64,000 nucleotides of DNA from Oscillospiraceae bacterium (GTDB lineage Bacteria > Bacillota > Clostridia > Oscillospirales > Acutalibacteraceae). Positions 42,096 through 51,943 of this stretch are shown in pieces; position 1 is the first letter of the stretch; each line of letters opens with the position of its first letter. Location: NCBI GenBank assembly GCA_015065685.1, contig SVPU01000003.1, positions 1 through 64,000 on the forward strand. Reading direction: 5' to 3'. Both the position numbers and the translations under genes were made by a program. The notes beneath the pieces are model-generated. The model did not search any database and was not told the origin of the DNA. It saw only the letters and a list, made by a program, of their open reading frames with translations.

Positions 42096-44024
42096 ATGCC
42101 TTTTATAAATGTTCTACCTAAAAATGTTGCTGAGCTTATAGCGGCAGGCGAAGTGGTTGAAAGACCGGCCTCGGTTATAAAGGAACTGGTTGAAAATTCA
42201 ATTGATGCGGGTGCTAAGCTAATTACCGTGGAAATTAAAAACGGCGGCATTACTTATATCCGCGTTACAGATAACGGTTGCGGAATTGAAAGCCAAGAGG
42301 TGCCCACGGCATTTTTGCGCCACGCAACCAGTAAAATCAAAACCGACACCGACCTTGATTCAATCGCCACATTAGGCTTTAGAGGTGAAGCTTTGGCGGC
42401 AGTTTCATCGGTAGCGAGAGTGGAAATGCTCACGGCAAAAAAAGGTGCGGCATCGGGCACACATTATAAAATTGAAGGCTCTAACGAAATTCTGTTTGAA
42501 GAAAGCGGTTGTCCTGAGGGAACCACTATTGTTATAAGAGATTTATTTTTCAACACACCCGCAAGAATGAAATTTCTTAAAAAGGATGTTTCGGAAGCTA
42601 ACGCTTGTGCAGCGGTGGTTGATCGAATCGCATTATCTCATCCTGAGATAGCATTTAAATTTATTCGTGATGGCAAAATAACCTTGTCAACCTCGGGGGA
42701 CGGAAATATTAAATCCGCGGTATACAGTGTTTTGGGAAGAGAGTTTTCTTCCACTCTTATGGATATTAAACCGACCGAGCTTGAGGGAATAAGCGTTTCG
42801 GGTCTTGTTTGTAAGCCCGTTAACTGTAAACCCACAAGAAATAATCAGTTTATATTCTTAAACGGAAGACTTGTGCGCTCGGGAACGGTTGTTGCCGCGG
42901 CAGAGCAAGCATTTAAAAACAGTGCAATGATTGGAAAATTTCCCGCATTTGTTATTTATGTGAATGTTCCGTTTAACACGGTGGATGTTAATGTTCATCC
43001 CGCAAAAACCGAGGTGCGTTTTTCTGATGAAAAGCGGATTTTTAATGCGGTTTATACCGCCATTAAAACCACGCTCATTTCTTCTGACACAAGACCCGAA
43101 ATAAATCTTAAAACCCCCGAATTTAACCGCTTTGAGCATATGACCACCGAAGAATTCCGTCAGCAAGCAATAAAAACAGAGGAAACTGTTGCTGAAAAAA
43201 TATATAATCAAAAGCCAAAAGAATATGAATATAAACCACAACAAAATATTCTCCTTTCAGGTAGTGGCTTCGATTTTGCCAAAAAGACTTCTTATGTTAT
43301 GCCTGACGGCAGCGAAAGTAAGGCATTGAGTAAAGAGGAAGCGGCAGAAGAGTTTAAAGAGGAAATTTTCACACCCGCGTCCGAGCCAAAAACAGAAATA
43401 AGCGTTCCCAAAATTAAAGAACCCATAAATGTTGACATAGAAAAAGAGGCACAGGAAGAGCCCGAAATTAAGATTATCGGCGAGGCGTTTTCAACCTATA
43501 TTGTTGCCGAAATGAGCGACAGCGTGTTTTTAATTGATAAACACGCGGCGCACGAGCGAATTTTATTCAATCAGCTAAAGCAAAAGCACAAAATTGAAAT
43601 TCAGCCACTTCTTATGCCCGTTTCGGTTGTTCTTGTTAAAGAGGAATATGATGCGGTAATAAATAATCTTGAGTTATTAGAAGAAAGCGGCTTCGAGATA
43701 GAAGATTTCGGTGCTTCAACGGTTGTTGTGAGAGCAGTTCCCGCAATTTTGGTTGATGAGGATATAAGCGCATTAATATCGGAAATTTCTGCCTCTCTCA
43801 CGCTTTCGGGCAAACCGCAAACCGAAAGAGAGGAGCGGCTCTTCCACACGGTTTCGTGCAAGGCAGCAATAAAAGCGGGAACAAAAATTTCTCTCTTAGA
43901 AATGGAAAGCCTTGCAAGAAAGGTGCTCTGCTCTAAAGAAATAATGTATTGTCCTCACGGAAGACCCGTTGCATTTGAAATAAAAAGAAGAGAGCTTGAA
44001 AAACAGTTTGGAAGAATACAATGA
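42096..44024 (+). CDS. mutL: DNA mismatch repair protein MutL (with endonuclease-type C-terminus)
   Basis: A 642-residue GHKL ATPase. ELVENSIDAGA, TDNGCGI and TLGFRGEAL are the nucleotide motifs. After a variable linker (about 350–460), the C-terminal domain keeps the endonuclease metal motif as DKHAAHERI (DQHAxxE type) and the CPHGRP motif, so this MutL should nick the new strand, as in Bacillus, which lacks MutH. GGAG at 42084–42087 selects ATG at 42096. Its TGA overlaps the miaA ATG. Confidence 0.97.
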   Translation: MPFINVLPKNVAELIAAGEVVERPASVIKELVENSIDAGAKLITVEIKNGGITYIRVTDNGCGIESQEVPTAFLRHATSKIKTDTDLDSIATLGFRGEALAAVSSVARVEMLTAKKGAASGTHYKIEGSNEILFEESGCPEGTTIVIRDLFFNTPARMKFLKKDVSEANACAAVVDRIALSHPEIAFKFIRDGKITLSTSGDGNIKSAVYSVLGREFSSTLMDIKPTELEGISVSGLVCKPVNCKPTRNNQFIFLNGRLVRSGTVVAAAEQAFKNSAMIGKFPAFVIYVNVPFNTVDVNVHPAKTEVRFSDEKRIFNAVYTAIKTTLISSDTRPEINLKTPEFNRFEHMTTEEFRQQAIKTEETVAEKIYNQKPKEYEYKPQQNILLSGSGFDFAKKTSYVMPDGSESKALSKEEAAEEFKEEIFTPASEPKTEISVPKIKEPINVDIEKEAQEEPEIKIIGEAFSTYIVAEMSDSVFLIDKHAAHERILFNQLKQKHKIEIQPLLMPVSVVLVKEEYDAVINNLELLEESGFEIEDFGASTVVVRAVPAILVDEDISALISEISASLTLSGKPQTEREERLFHTVSCKAAIKAGTKISLLEMESLARKVLCSKEIMYCPHGRPVAFEIKRRELEKQFGRIQ

Positions 44025-44956
44025 GTAAAATAAAAACAGTTTTCATAGTTGGCCCCACCGCTTCGGGAAAAACTGCACTCAGTATAGAAGTCGCAAAGTG
44101 CTTCGGTGGCGAAATTGTTTCGGCAGACTCTATGCAGATTTATAAAGGCATCCACATTGCTTCAGCTGCGCCCGACCAAGAAGAAATGTGCGGAATAAAG
44201 CACCATTTGATTGAGTTTTTGGAGAGGGATAGGCAATATTCGGTTGCGGAATATGTGAAGGCGGCAAAGGAATGCATAAATGATATAGCGCAAAGAGGCA
44301 AATTGCCGATTGTGGTTGGCGGCACAGGGCTTTATATCAGCTCGCTGCTTGATAACACCGAATATATTGAAGAGCAGACTGATTACGAATTAAGGCAAAG
44401 CTTGGAAGAAAAGTTTGATAAGGTTGGCGCAGAGCTTATGCTCGAAGAATTGGCGCAGTTTGATTGTGAAACGGCTAAAAGGCTGCACAATAACGATAGG
44501 CGCCGCATTATAAGAGCGTTCGAGGTTTATTTAACCTCGGGAAAGACGCTAACCGAACAAAACGAATTATCCCACGCAAATGAATCTGACCTTGACCCAC
44601 TCGTGATAGGAATAACTTTTAAGGACAGAGAGATTTTATATGAAAGAATAAACAAGCGAGTGGAAATAATGCTCAGTAGAGGCTTGCTTGAAGAGGCAAG
44701 GGAGGCCTTTAGGAAATCGGGTGGCAATGCTGCAAATCAGGCGATAGGCCACAAGGAATTATTTGGATTTTTAAAAGGCGAATGCACTTTAGAAGAAAGT
44801 GCAGAATTACTTAAAAGACAAACAAGGCGCTATGCCAAACGCCAATTAACCTGGTTTAGACGGGATGAAAGAATAAACTGGGTATATCCCGATGTTATGA
44901 CTGATATTTTGGCAGAGGTTAGTGAATTAACAGAAGAATTTTTAAAGGAGGAATAG
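44021..44956 (+). CDS. miaA: tRNA dimethylallyltransferase
   Basis: A 311-residue enzyme that prenylates A37 of tRNAs reading U-starting codons. P-loop GPTASGKTAL near residue 12, then DSMQIYKG, and GGTGLYISSL. The C-terminal KRQTRRYAKRQLTWFR stretch is the tRNA-contacting signature. It overlaps mutL by four bases. It supplies the substrate of MiaB encoded upstream in the same run. Confidence 0.97.
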   Translation: MSKIKTVFIVGPTASGKTALSIEVAKCFGGEIVSADSMQIYKGIHIASAAPDQEEMCGIKHHLIEFLERDRQYSVAEYVKAAKECINDIAQRGKLPIVVGGTGLYISSLLDNTEYIEEQTDYELRQSLEEKFDKVGAELMLEELAQFDCETAKRLHNNDRRRIIRAFEVYLTSGKTLTEQNELSHANESDLDPLVIGITFKDREILYERINKRVEIMLSRGLLEEAREAFRKSGGNAANQAIGHKELFGFLKGECTLEESAELLKRQTRRYAKRQLTWFRRDERINWVYPDVMTDILAEVSELTEEFLKEE

Positions 44957-44959
44957 GCA

Positions 44960-46156
44960 TTGAAGGGCTCATCAATTTTAAAACTGTTTTTAATGCTTTT
45001 AGCGGCAGTTTTTATAATTAATCAGCTTATTTCCTCTCTTTACAGTCCTGTAAAGACCGAGAGTGCAGTTTTTTTCACTGCCTCTGACGGTCTTGATATA
45101 ACCGGCATAATAATCAGAAATGAAACCTTGGTTGAGTATGACGGCAACGGCGTTATGCACTATTTGATTTCGGATGGAAGCAGGGTTTCAAATGGCGGTG
45201 TAATTGCAAATGTTTACACCGATGAGGCAACTTCAATTTCAGTAACAAAGGCCGATTCCATAAAAAAGCAGATTTCAGAGCTTGAGGATATTTTAGGCTA
45301 TAACGATATTGAAGCGGCAAATCTCGATGTTATTAATCAAAAAATTGATCAAAAGGTAAACGAAGCATTATTGTCTGCTTCAACGGGTGATTTTAATGAG
45401 ATGGAATACTATTCCGACCAATTGCTCACTTCCTTTTGGAGAAGGCAGGCCGCCACAAACAATACCGCGGCTTTTACTGCACAGCTTGAAGCGTTAAAAG
45501 CACAGCTTCCGACAATCGATTCAGCACCAAAGAGCCGCGTTTTAGCGGCCAAATCGGGATACTTTGTTTCTAAGACCGATGGCTATGAAACGGTTTTTAA
45601 AACCGAAAATATTGGAGAAATAACCCCTGAATTTTTAAAAGGCATTAAAGCGCAAGAATATTCTGCAAGCACTATCGGAAAGATTGTTTCCGACTATGAA
45701 TGGTATATAGCAGCAGAGGTTTCAATAAACGAATCTTTAAATTATAAAGAGGGCGAAGAGCTCAGAATAAAAACCGCCCTTAAGGCTTCACCTGAGCTAT
45801 CCGTAAAGGTGGCTAAAATAAATATTTCAGATACCGATGCTTCTGCGGTTGTGATATTCAGCTGTAATGAAATGAATAGTGAGCTCGCTTCTATGAGAAG
45901 CGGACCGATGACGGTTATAAAGGCCGAATACAGTGGCCTTAAGGTGCCAAGAAAGGCACTGAGAGTGGTTGATTCTGTCAGAGGTGTTTATGTGCTTACG
46001 GGAATGCAGATAAGCTTTGTTCCGGTGGATATAATCTATTCGAATGACAGTTATATACTCTGCAAGAAAATAACTGATAACGAAAAGAATTTAAAGCTTT
46101 ATGACAAGGTTGTTGTGAGGGGGAAGAACTTATATGATGGAAAAATTGTCGGCTAA
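44960..46156 (+). CDS. HlyD-like membrane-anchored protein
   Basis: A 398-residue protein with one N-terminal membrane helix (about 7–26) and a large outer part. A lipoyl-like half (VMHYLISDGSRVSNGGVIANVYT) is followed by a helical hairpin (about 95–185) and a second beta part (SGYFVSKTDGYE), the order of HlyD/membrane-fusion proteins. No ABC partner is adjacent. The gene regularly precedes yggS–sepF in Clostridia, so a cell-envelope role near division is possible. TTG start with AGGAGGA upstream. Confidence 0.75.
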   Translation: MKGSSILKLFLMLLAAVFIINQLISSLYSPVKTESAVFFTASDGLDITGIIIRNETLVEYDGNGVMHYLISDGSRVSNGGVIANVYTDEATSISVTKADSIKKQISELEDILGYNDIEAANLDVINQKIDQKVNEALLSASTGDFNEMEYYSDQLLTSFWRRQAATNNTAAFTAQLEALKAQLPTIDSAPKSRVLAAKSGYFVSKTDGYETVFKTENIGEITPEFLKGIKAQEYSASTIGKIVSDYEWYIAAEVSINESLNYKEGEELRIKTALKASPELSVKVAKINISDTDASAVVIFSCNEMNSELASMRSGPMTVIKAEYSGLKVPRKALRVVDSVRGVYVLTGMQISFVPVDIIYSNDSYILCKKITDNEKNLKLYDKVVVRGKNLYDGKIVG

Positions 46157-46841
46157 AGAGTTTGATTTAAATTTCTCTGAAATTCGCGAGCGGGTTAAAA
46201 AAGCAGCAGAAAAAAGCGGCAGAACAGCCGATGATATCATTCTGCTTGCAGCAACAAAGACGGTTGATGTTGATACTATAAATTATGCAATCCAGAGCGG
46301 TATAAACTATATAGGTGAAAACAAGGTTCAAGAGCTTTTAGCAAAGGATGGTGGAGTGATTTCGGCTCATAAGCATTTTATCGGCCACCTTCAAACCAAT
46401 AAGGTTAAGGATATAATTGAAAAGGTTGAGCTTATACAGTCGGTAGATTCCCTGAAGCTTGCCCGTGAAATTTCCAAACAAGCCGTGAAAAAAGGCAAGG
46501 TTATGAATATTTTGCTTGAGGTTAATATCGGCGGCGAGGAATCAAAATGGGGTTTTGAGCCTCAAACACTTGAGCAAAATCTTAGAGAAATTTCAGCACT
46601 CCCGAATATTTCGGTTAAAGGACTTATGGCTATTCCGCCCATTTGTAACGAAGCGGAAGAAAACCGCAAATATTTCAAAAAAATGCATAATCTGTTTGTT
46701 GACATAAGAGAGAAAAAAATAGATAATAGTAGTATGGAGATTCTTTCGATGGGTATGTCGGATGATTTCTCGGTTGCAATTGAAGAAGGCGCAAACCTTG
46801 TCAGAGTGGGCACAGCTCTTTTTGGCAAGAGAATATATTAA
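46134..46841 (+). CDS. YggS/PROSC-family PLP-binding protein
   Basis: A 235-residue single-domain alanine-racemase-like barrel. The PLP lysine lies in LLAATKTVDVDTI (about residue 36), and IGHLQTNK, LEVNIGGEESKWG and SMGMSDDFSVAIEEG are family motifs. It has no racemase activity in known members and keeps PLP supply in balance. ATG at 46134 or 46137 both fit the GAGGGGGAAG site. It overlaps the previous gene by 23 bases and precedes sepF, the usual Firmicutes order. Confidence 0.92.
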   Translation: MMEKLSAKEFDLNFSEIRERVKKAAEKSGRTADDIILLAATKTVDVDTINYAIQSGINYIGENKVQELLAKDGGVISAHKHFIGHLQTNKVKDIIEKVELIQSVDSLKLAREISKQAVKKGKVMNILLEVNIGGEESKWGFEPQTLEQNLREISALPNISVKGLMAIPPICNEAEENRKYFKKMHNLFVDIREKKIDNSSMEILSMGMSDDFSVAIEEGANLVRVGTALFGKRIY

Positions 46842-46859
46842 ATTTAAAGGAGACTAATT

Positions 46860-47330
46860 ATGGGATTATTAGACAGCATTAAAAATATTCTTACAATACC
46901 TGAGGAAGATGAGTTCGATGAGGGCTTCGAAGAAGCAGTAGAAAAGGAAGAGCCTAAGAGACGCGTTGTGCAAGAAAGCGCTCCCAAGAAAAGCGAATCT
47001 GCACCCAGAATCATAGGTGGCGGTAAAGCGAAAACTGTAAGCTTTAATCCCGCGCAAATGCAGGTTGTACTTGTTAAACCCGATAGATATGAGGATGTAA
47101 CAGCAATAGCAGACCATCTTAACGAGCGCAAGACCGTGGTGCTTAACCTTGAAAATGCAGACCGCGACCTTTCAAGAAGAATTGTTGACTTTTTAAGCGG
47201 CGCTACATACGCAAACCACGGAAATATCCGCAAGGTTTCAAGAGGAACCTTCCTTATTGTGCCGGATGGCGTTGATATGATGGGCGAGTTAATGCTCGAA
47301 GATTTCGAAGAGGGCAGCTTATACCTTTAA
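46860..47330 (+). CDS. sepF: Cell division protein SepF
   Basis: A 156-residue protein. The N-terminal amphipathic helix (MGLLDSIKNILTIPEED) binds membrane, an acidic/basic linker follows, and the C-terminal domain (about 70–150) has the SepF core, RYEDVTAIADHLNERKTVVLNLE and RRIVDFLSGATYA. It tethers FtsZ to the membrane. AAAGGAGA precedes the ATG. TAATG links it to the next gene. Confidence 0.95.
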   Translation: MGLLDSIKNILTIPEEDEFDEGFEEAVEKEEPKRRVVQESAPKKSESAPRIIGGGKAKTVSFNPAQMQVVLVKPDRYEDVTAIADHLNERKTVVLNLENADRDLSRRIVDFLSGATYANHGNIRKVSRGTFLIVPDGVDMMGELMLEDFEEGSLYL

Positions 47331-48064
47331 TGGAGCAGGAAATTTTAAAAGCGAGACTCACTGACACTTTAGAAATCTGCAGCAACAGCGGCAAGCCGAA
47401 ATTTCTTGGATTTTTATCAATGGAACAGTCGGTTTATGCCAGACTTTTTCTTGAAAGCAGGTTTAAAAACTTTGTGGTGTTTGGCGGCTATGAAAATGCC
47501 GAAAGGGTTATGGTTGGCTGTTTTCCGGAATGGATGGAAGAAAAGAACTTTCCCATTGATGCTATAACCATTACTTTCAGAAAAAATGATAAGCTTTATC
47601 ATAAGGACTTTTTGGGAAGCCTTATGGCTTTGGGGCTTAAAAGGGAAGCTATAGGCGATATTTTGATTGAAGAGGGCAGAGCCGTAATTTTTGTTTCGTC
47701 TGACATAACAAAATATGTTTTAACCCAGATTGAAAAAATCGGTAGAACGGGTGTTGCGGTTTGTTTGGGCTTTAAAGAGCCGTTACCAAGGCGCGAGGAA
47801 TTGCTTGAATTTTCAAGCACCGTTTCTTCTGAGCGACTCGACTGTGTGGTTGCGGCGCTTTGCAGCATTTCCCGCACACAAGCGGTCGAGAAAATTCTCG
47901 AGGGATTAGTTTCGGTTAATTCTATACCCTGCGAAAAGGTAACCAAGGCCTTGTGCGAAGGGGATGTGGTTACTGTTCGCACAAAGGGTAAGTTTATAAT
48001 TGAAGCCTTGAGTGAGAAAACAAGAAAAAATAAAATTATTCTCAGATATAAAAAATATGTTTAA
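47330..48064 (+). CDS. ylmH: YlmH-type S4-domain RNA-binding protein
   Basis: A 244-residue protein of the YlmH family. The N-terminal half resembles an RNP-like domain and the C-terminal ~70 residues form an S4 RNA-binding domain (RLDCVVAALCSISRTQAVEKI, then GDVVTVRTKGKFII). In Bacillus YlmH acts in ribosome quality control. Its start overlaps the sepF stop by one base. Order sepF–ylmH–divIVA is conserved. Confidence 0.9.
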   Translation: MEQEILKARLTDTLEICSNSGKPKFLGFLSMEQSVYARLFLESRFKNFVVFGGYENAERVMVGCFPEWMEEKNFPIDAITITFRKNDKLYHKDFLGSLMALGLKREAIGDILIEEGRAVIFVSSDITKYVLTQIEKIGRTGVAVCLGFKEPLPRREELLEFSSTVSSERLDCVVAALCSISRTQAVEKILEGLVSVNSIPCEKVTKALCEGDVVTVRTKGKFIIEALSEKTRKNKIILRYKKYV

Positions 48065-48078
48065 AGGGGATGTGCTTT

Positions 48079-48828
48079 ATGTTAAGTGCAACAGAAATTA
48101 AAAATGTTAAGTTTGCAAGGGCAATGAGCGGTTACAAGCAAGAAGAGGTTGATATTCTTTTGGATAAGGTTGAGGCCGATTATGCTCAGTTTGACCGTGT
48201 TATTAAAGAACTGAAAGCAAAAATCGATTCCCTGGAAAAAGAAAATAACGAGTTTAAGGATTCGCAAAACAGCATCCAAAGCGTTTTACTTAGTGCACAG
48301 CGCCTTGCGGATGCCATTATCAATGAAGCAAAAGAAAAAAGCGAAGAGATAATTAAAAGTGCAGAGGCTAATATTGAAACAATAACCGCGCACGAAAAAG
48401 AACTTTCCCAAACCTTTGAAATTAAAGCACAGGAAAGAAAGACCGAGCTTGAAAAAGAATTGAACAGCATGGTTAATGATGCTAAAACCAAGGCAGATAG
48501 CATTACTGCTGCCGCTGAGGACAGTGTTAAGCGCCAGCAAATGCTTTTCGAAAAATTGAAGCTCGAGATAGCTGCTTTCAAAAGCGCAATTCAGGCAAAA
48601 TATAAAGAGCATCTTGAGATTTTAAGCGTTATTCCTGATACTGTGCCGTTAGACCCCGTTCATATGGCAGAATTGGTGGCTTTGGAGATTGATAAGGCTC
48701 CCGCACCGCAAGAGTTCATTAAACCTGAAGAAGCAGAAGAAATTATTCTGCCGGAGGTTTTGGAAACCGAGTCCGAAGCAGATGATGGATTTAATATTGA
48801 GCAGATTGATCTTATAACCGAAGAATAA
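48079..48828 (+). CDS. divIVA: DivIVA-domain cell division protein
   Basis: About 249 residues. The N-terminal DivIVA lipid-binding motif is IKNVKFARAMSGYKQEEVD, followed by a long coiled coil (about 28–170) with Lys/Glu heptads, and an acidic, variable tail. It recognises negatively curved membrane at septa and poles. AAGGGGATG selects ATG at 48079, four codons into the longer frame. Confidence 0.92.
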   Translation: MLSATEIKNVKFARAMSGYKQEEVDILLDKVEADYAQFDRVIKELKAKIDSLEKENNEFKDSQNSIQSVLLSAQRLADAIINEAKEKSEEIIKSAEANIETITAHEKELSQTFEIKAQERKTELEKELNSMVNDAKTKADSITAAAEDSVKRQQMLFEKLKLEIAAFKSAIQAKYKEHLEILSVIPDTVPLDPVHMAELVALEIDKAPAPQEFIKPEEAEEIILPEVLETESEADDGFNIEQIDLITEE

Positions 48829-48845
48829 AAGTTTGAGGGAAAGCT

Positions 48846-49349
48846 TTGATTACATATATTTTAGGAGTTCTTTGTGCGCTGGCAATTATAGTGATTGACA
48901 GAATAACAAAGATTTATATATCCTCTAATTTCTCATTAGGGGATACGGCAGAGTTTTTAAAGGGATTTATTGATATATCCTATATTCATAACCGTGGCGC
49001 CGCTTGGGGAATGCTAAGCGGACAAACTATGCTGCTATTGCTTATACCAATAGCAGTTATTATAGTTTGCATTATAGCGCTTATAAAGTATGGAAAAAAC
49101 AGTAAATTATTGTTTTGGGCGGCAATGCTTGTGCTATCGGGCGGAATCGGCAATCTTATAGACCGCGCTTTTAATGACGGAAATGTTATAGATTTTCTTC
49201 ATTTTGAATTCTGGCCGCAGTTTCCCGTTTTCAATGTGGCAGACTGTGCAATAGTTGTGGGCTCTGGTCTTTTATTGCTTTATTTCGTGATTGACACGGT
49301 TAAAGACATTAAAAAACAAAAACAGGAAAAAGAAAATGCAGACATTTGA
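48846..49349 (+). CDS. lspA: Lipoprotein signal peptidase (signal peptidase II)
   Basis: A 167-residue membrane aspartyl protease with four helices. Conserved pieces: VIDRITKIYISSNF, NRGAAWGML, GGIGNLIDRAFNDGNVIDFL with the first catalytic Asp, and FNVADCAIVVG with the second. It cleaves prolipoproteins such as the one encoded at 911. TTG start with GAGGGAAAG upstream. It overlaps rluD by 14 bases. Confidence 0.95.
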   Translation: MITYILGVLCALAIIVIDRITKIYISSNFSLGDTAEFLKGFIDISYIHNRGAAWGMLSGQTMLLLLIPIAVIIVCIIALIKYGKNSKLLFWAAMLVLSGGIGNLIDRAFNDGNVIDFLHFEFWPQFPVFNVADCAIVVGSGLLLLYFVIDTVKDIKKQKQEKENADI

Positions 49350-50241
49350 AAAGGTTTATGAGGGTGGGGAAGCCATTCGCATTGATGTGTTTGCTTCGGA
49401 AATTGCGGATGTTTCCCGTTCGAGAATAATTTCTTTAATTGAAGAAGGCAATGTTCTGCTTAATAGCCAAAAAACCGCTAAAAACAAAAAGCTCAGTTTT
49501 GGCGACAAGGTAACCGTTATTTTGCCTGAACCTAAGGAATATGACATCCAGCCGCAAGAAATACCGCTTGATATAGTTTATGAAGATGATGATATTATTG
49601 TTGTTAACAAGCCTAAGGGTATGGTTGTGCACCCTGCGGCAGGTAATTATGAGGGAACACTTGTCAATGCACTTATGTTCCATTGCGGTGCCTCACTTTC
49701 GGGGATAAACGGTGTTTTAAGACCGGGCATCGTTCACCGAATTGATAAAAACACGAGTGGGCTTTTAATGGTGGCTAAAAATGACATTGCACATAATTTT
49801 TTGGCAGAGCAAATTAAAGAGCATTCTTTCACAAGAGAATATGCCGCAATAGTTTACGGTAATCTCAAAAACGATAGCGGAACAATAAACGCTCCCATTG
49901 GCAGACATCCGATAAAAAGAAAACAGATGGCTGTGGTCGCAAAGGGCGGTCGCGATGCTGTTACGCATTATGAGGTTATTGAACGATTAAGCGGCTTCAC
50001 ATTTGTTAAGCTAAGGCTTGAAACAGGGAGAACGCATCAGATAAGAGTGCATATGGCACATATAGGGCATCCCGTTGCAGGGGATGATGTTTACGGACCG
50101 AAAAAGGTTATAACCGCATTGAACGGGCAGTGCTTACATGCGAGAAAAATAGGTTTTATTCATCCTGCAACTAAGAAATATCTTGAATTTGAAACCGAAT
50201 TGCCTGATTATTTTGAGAAATTTTTAAAGGGGAACAGATAA
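49336..50241 (+). CDS. rluD: RluA/RluD-family 23S rRNA pseudouridine synthase
   Basis: A 301-residue enzyme. The N-terminal S4 domain (about 12–65) binds RNA. The catalytic motif HRIDKNTSGLL holds Asp137, and ETGRTHQIRVHMAHIGHPVAGDDVYG is the RluA-family signature. AGGAAAAAG before ATG at 49336 decides the start. It follows lspA in the conserved Firmicutes order. The exact uridines modified cannot be told by sequence alone. Confidence 0.93.
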   Translation: MQTFEKVYEGGEAIRIDVFASEIADVSRSRIISLIEEGNVLLNSQKTAKNKKLSFGDKVTVILPEPKEYDIQPQEIPLDIVYEDDDIIVVNKPKGMVVHPAAGNYEGTLVNALMFHCGASLSGINGVLRPGIVHRIDKNTSGLLMVAKNDIAHNFLAEQIKEHSFTREYAAIVYGNLKNDSGTINAPIGRHPIKRKQMAVVAKGGRDAVTHYEVIERLSGFTFVKLRLETGRTHQIRVHMAHIGHPVAGDDVYGPKKVITALNGQCLHARKIGFIHPATKKYLEFETELPDYFEKFLKGNR

Positions 50242-51072
50242 ATGGGTATTTTTGATGGGTGCCTGCTCGCAAGTGATATTGACGGCACCTTGGTTGAAAA
50301 CGGCGAGATATCAGAGAGAAATTTCGAAAAGGTGGATTTTTTCTTAAGAGAGGGCGGAAGGTTTTCGCTTTGCACGGGAAGGTCTGTCAGCGCTATAGAA
50401 TATGTTCGCTCAAAATTCAAATATCTTGACCCTTGCATTCTCGCAAACGGCTGTATGGCTTACGATTATAATAAAAAAGAAATTCTTTTTCAGCACACGC
50501 TCGAAAAGGAAGATTATAAAATAGCGAGAATGGTACAAAATTGCGGACTTAATATTGGAATCGAAATTCACTGCGAAGAAAATGTTTTCACATTAAGAAG
50601 AACTAAAGAGACCGATATTCACCAAGAATATGAGGGATTAAACGGTATACCGATTAATTTTGAAGAAGTTAGCAAATATAATTGGAACAAGGCTTTATAT
50701 ACTTTTGAGTCTGCGGAAGACAGAGAAAAATTCAAAGAATTAATCGGAAAAGAAAAAACAAATAGCAGATTTATTGACACAATCGCTATGATTTACGGAC
50801 AAGAACGATACTATCACGAACAACTGCCAAAAGGTGTTTCAAAGTTTAGCGCAATAAAACAATTAGCGGAAATTTTAAACATAAGGCAAGGCGGCTTGTT
50901 TGCGATTGGTGATTATTATAACGACCTTGAAATGATTAAAAACGCCGATATCGGTGCTGCGACCTGTGATGCGCCAGATGAAGTGAAAAACGCCGCAAAG
51001 TTTATTACCGGCTCTTGTGAAGACGGTGCGGTTGCTGATTTTATTGATTATCTAACTGAAAAGTTTAAATAA
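50242..51072 (+). CDS. Cof-type HAD-superfamily hydrolase
   Basis: A 276-residue HAD IIB hydrolase. Motif I SDIDGTLVENG (Asp12, Asp14), motif II CTGRSVS, motif III Lys near KGVSKFSAIKQ, motif IV GDYYNDLEMI. The long alpha/beta cap (about 85–190) is the C2B type, used for sugar phosphates and nucleotides. Starts one base after rluD with AAAGGGG ribosome site. Confidence 0.9.
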   Translation: MGIFDGCLLASDIDGTLVENGEISERNFEKVDFFLREGGRFSLCTGRSVSAIEYVRSKFKYLDPCILANGCMAYDYNKKEILFQHTLEKEDYKIARMVQNCGLNIGIEIHCEENVFTLRRTKETDIHQEYEGLNGIPINFEEVSKYNWNKALYTFESAEDREKFKELIGKEKTNSRFIDTIAMIYGQERYYHEQLPKGVSKFSAIKQLAEILNIRQGGLFAIGDYYNDLEMIKNADIGAATCDAPDEVKNAAKFITGSCEDGAVADFIDYLTEKFK

Positions 51073-51093
51073 AAAATCGAAAGGATGGAAAAA

Positions 51094-51930
51094 ATGGAAA
51101 CTGCAGTTAAAAAAGAATTGCAAATTTTAGCCTGTAAAATAAGAATGGGCGTTATCGAGGGGGTACACGCTGCAAAATCGGGACATCCGGGCGGCTCACT
51201 TTCATGTGCAGATATAATGACTTATCTTTATTTCAAACATATGAATATTGACCCTAAAAATCCTAAGATGGAAAACAGAGACCGTTTTGTTTTATCAAAA
51301 GGTCACGCGGCGCCTGTGCTTTATGCAACGCTTGCCGAACGCGGATTTTTTAGCACAGATTTGTTAAAAACTCTTCGCAAGCCCGACAGTATTTTACAGG
51401 GACATCCTGATATGAAGAATATTCCAGGTGTTGATATGTCCTCGGGTTCACTCGGTCAGGGAATTTCTGCCGCAGTGGGTATGGCACTTTCTGCTAAGCA
51501 CTTCGGCAACGATTTCAAAGTTTACACTGTTTTGGGCGATGGCGAAATCGAAGAGGGTCAGGTTTGGGAGTCTGCAATGTTTGCGGCTAATAAAGGGCTC
51601 TCAAATTTAATCGCAATTGTTGATTTTAATAACTTACAGATTGATGGCACTATTGATGAGGTTAACTCTGCAAAGCCTATTGATAAGAAGTTTGAGGCTT
51701 TTAATTGGCACACAATTATAATTGACGGTCACGATTTTGAGCAGATTGAGAACGCTTTGAATGAGGCCGAAAAAATTGATAAGCCCGTTGCAATTATTGC
51801 AAACACAGTTAAGGGCAAAGGCGTTTCATATATGGAAAATAATGTTAGTTGGCATGGTTCTGCGCCAAATGATGAACTCTACGAACAAGCAATGGCAGAA
51901 CTTAAGGCTCAGTTCGAAGCATTACAATAA
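51094..51930 (+). CDS. Transketolase, N-terminal subunit
   Basis: A 278-residue protein equal to the TPP-binding half of transketolase. HAAKSGHPGGSLSCADIM, FVLSKGHAAPVLYA, the TPP motif GDGEIEEGQVWE and ending KGKGVSYMEN are typical. It works with the separate C-terminal subunit encoded 13 bp downstream, moving two-carbon units in the non-oxidative pentose phosphate route. AAAGGATGG selects ATG at 51094; a second ATG at 51085 overlaps that site. Confidence 0.95.
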   Translation: METAVKKELQILACKIRMGVIEGVHAAKSGHPGGSLSCADIMTYLYFKHMNIDPKNPKMENRDRFVLSKGHAAPVLYATLAERGFFSTDLLKTLRKPDSILQGHPDMKNIPGVDMSSGSLGQGISAAVGMALSAKHFGNDFKVYTVLGDGEIEEGQVWESAMFAANKGLSNLIAIVDFNNLQIDGTIDEVNSAKPIDKKFEAFNWHTIIIDGHDFEQIENALNEAEKIDKPVAIIANTVKGKGVSYMENNVSWHGSAPNDELYEQAMAELKAQFEALQ

Positions 51931-51943
51931 GGAGGGGAAGTAA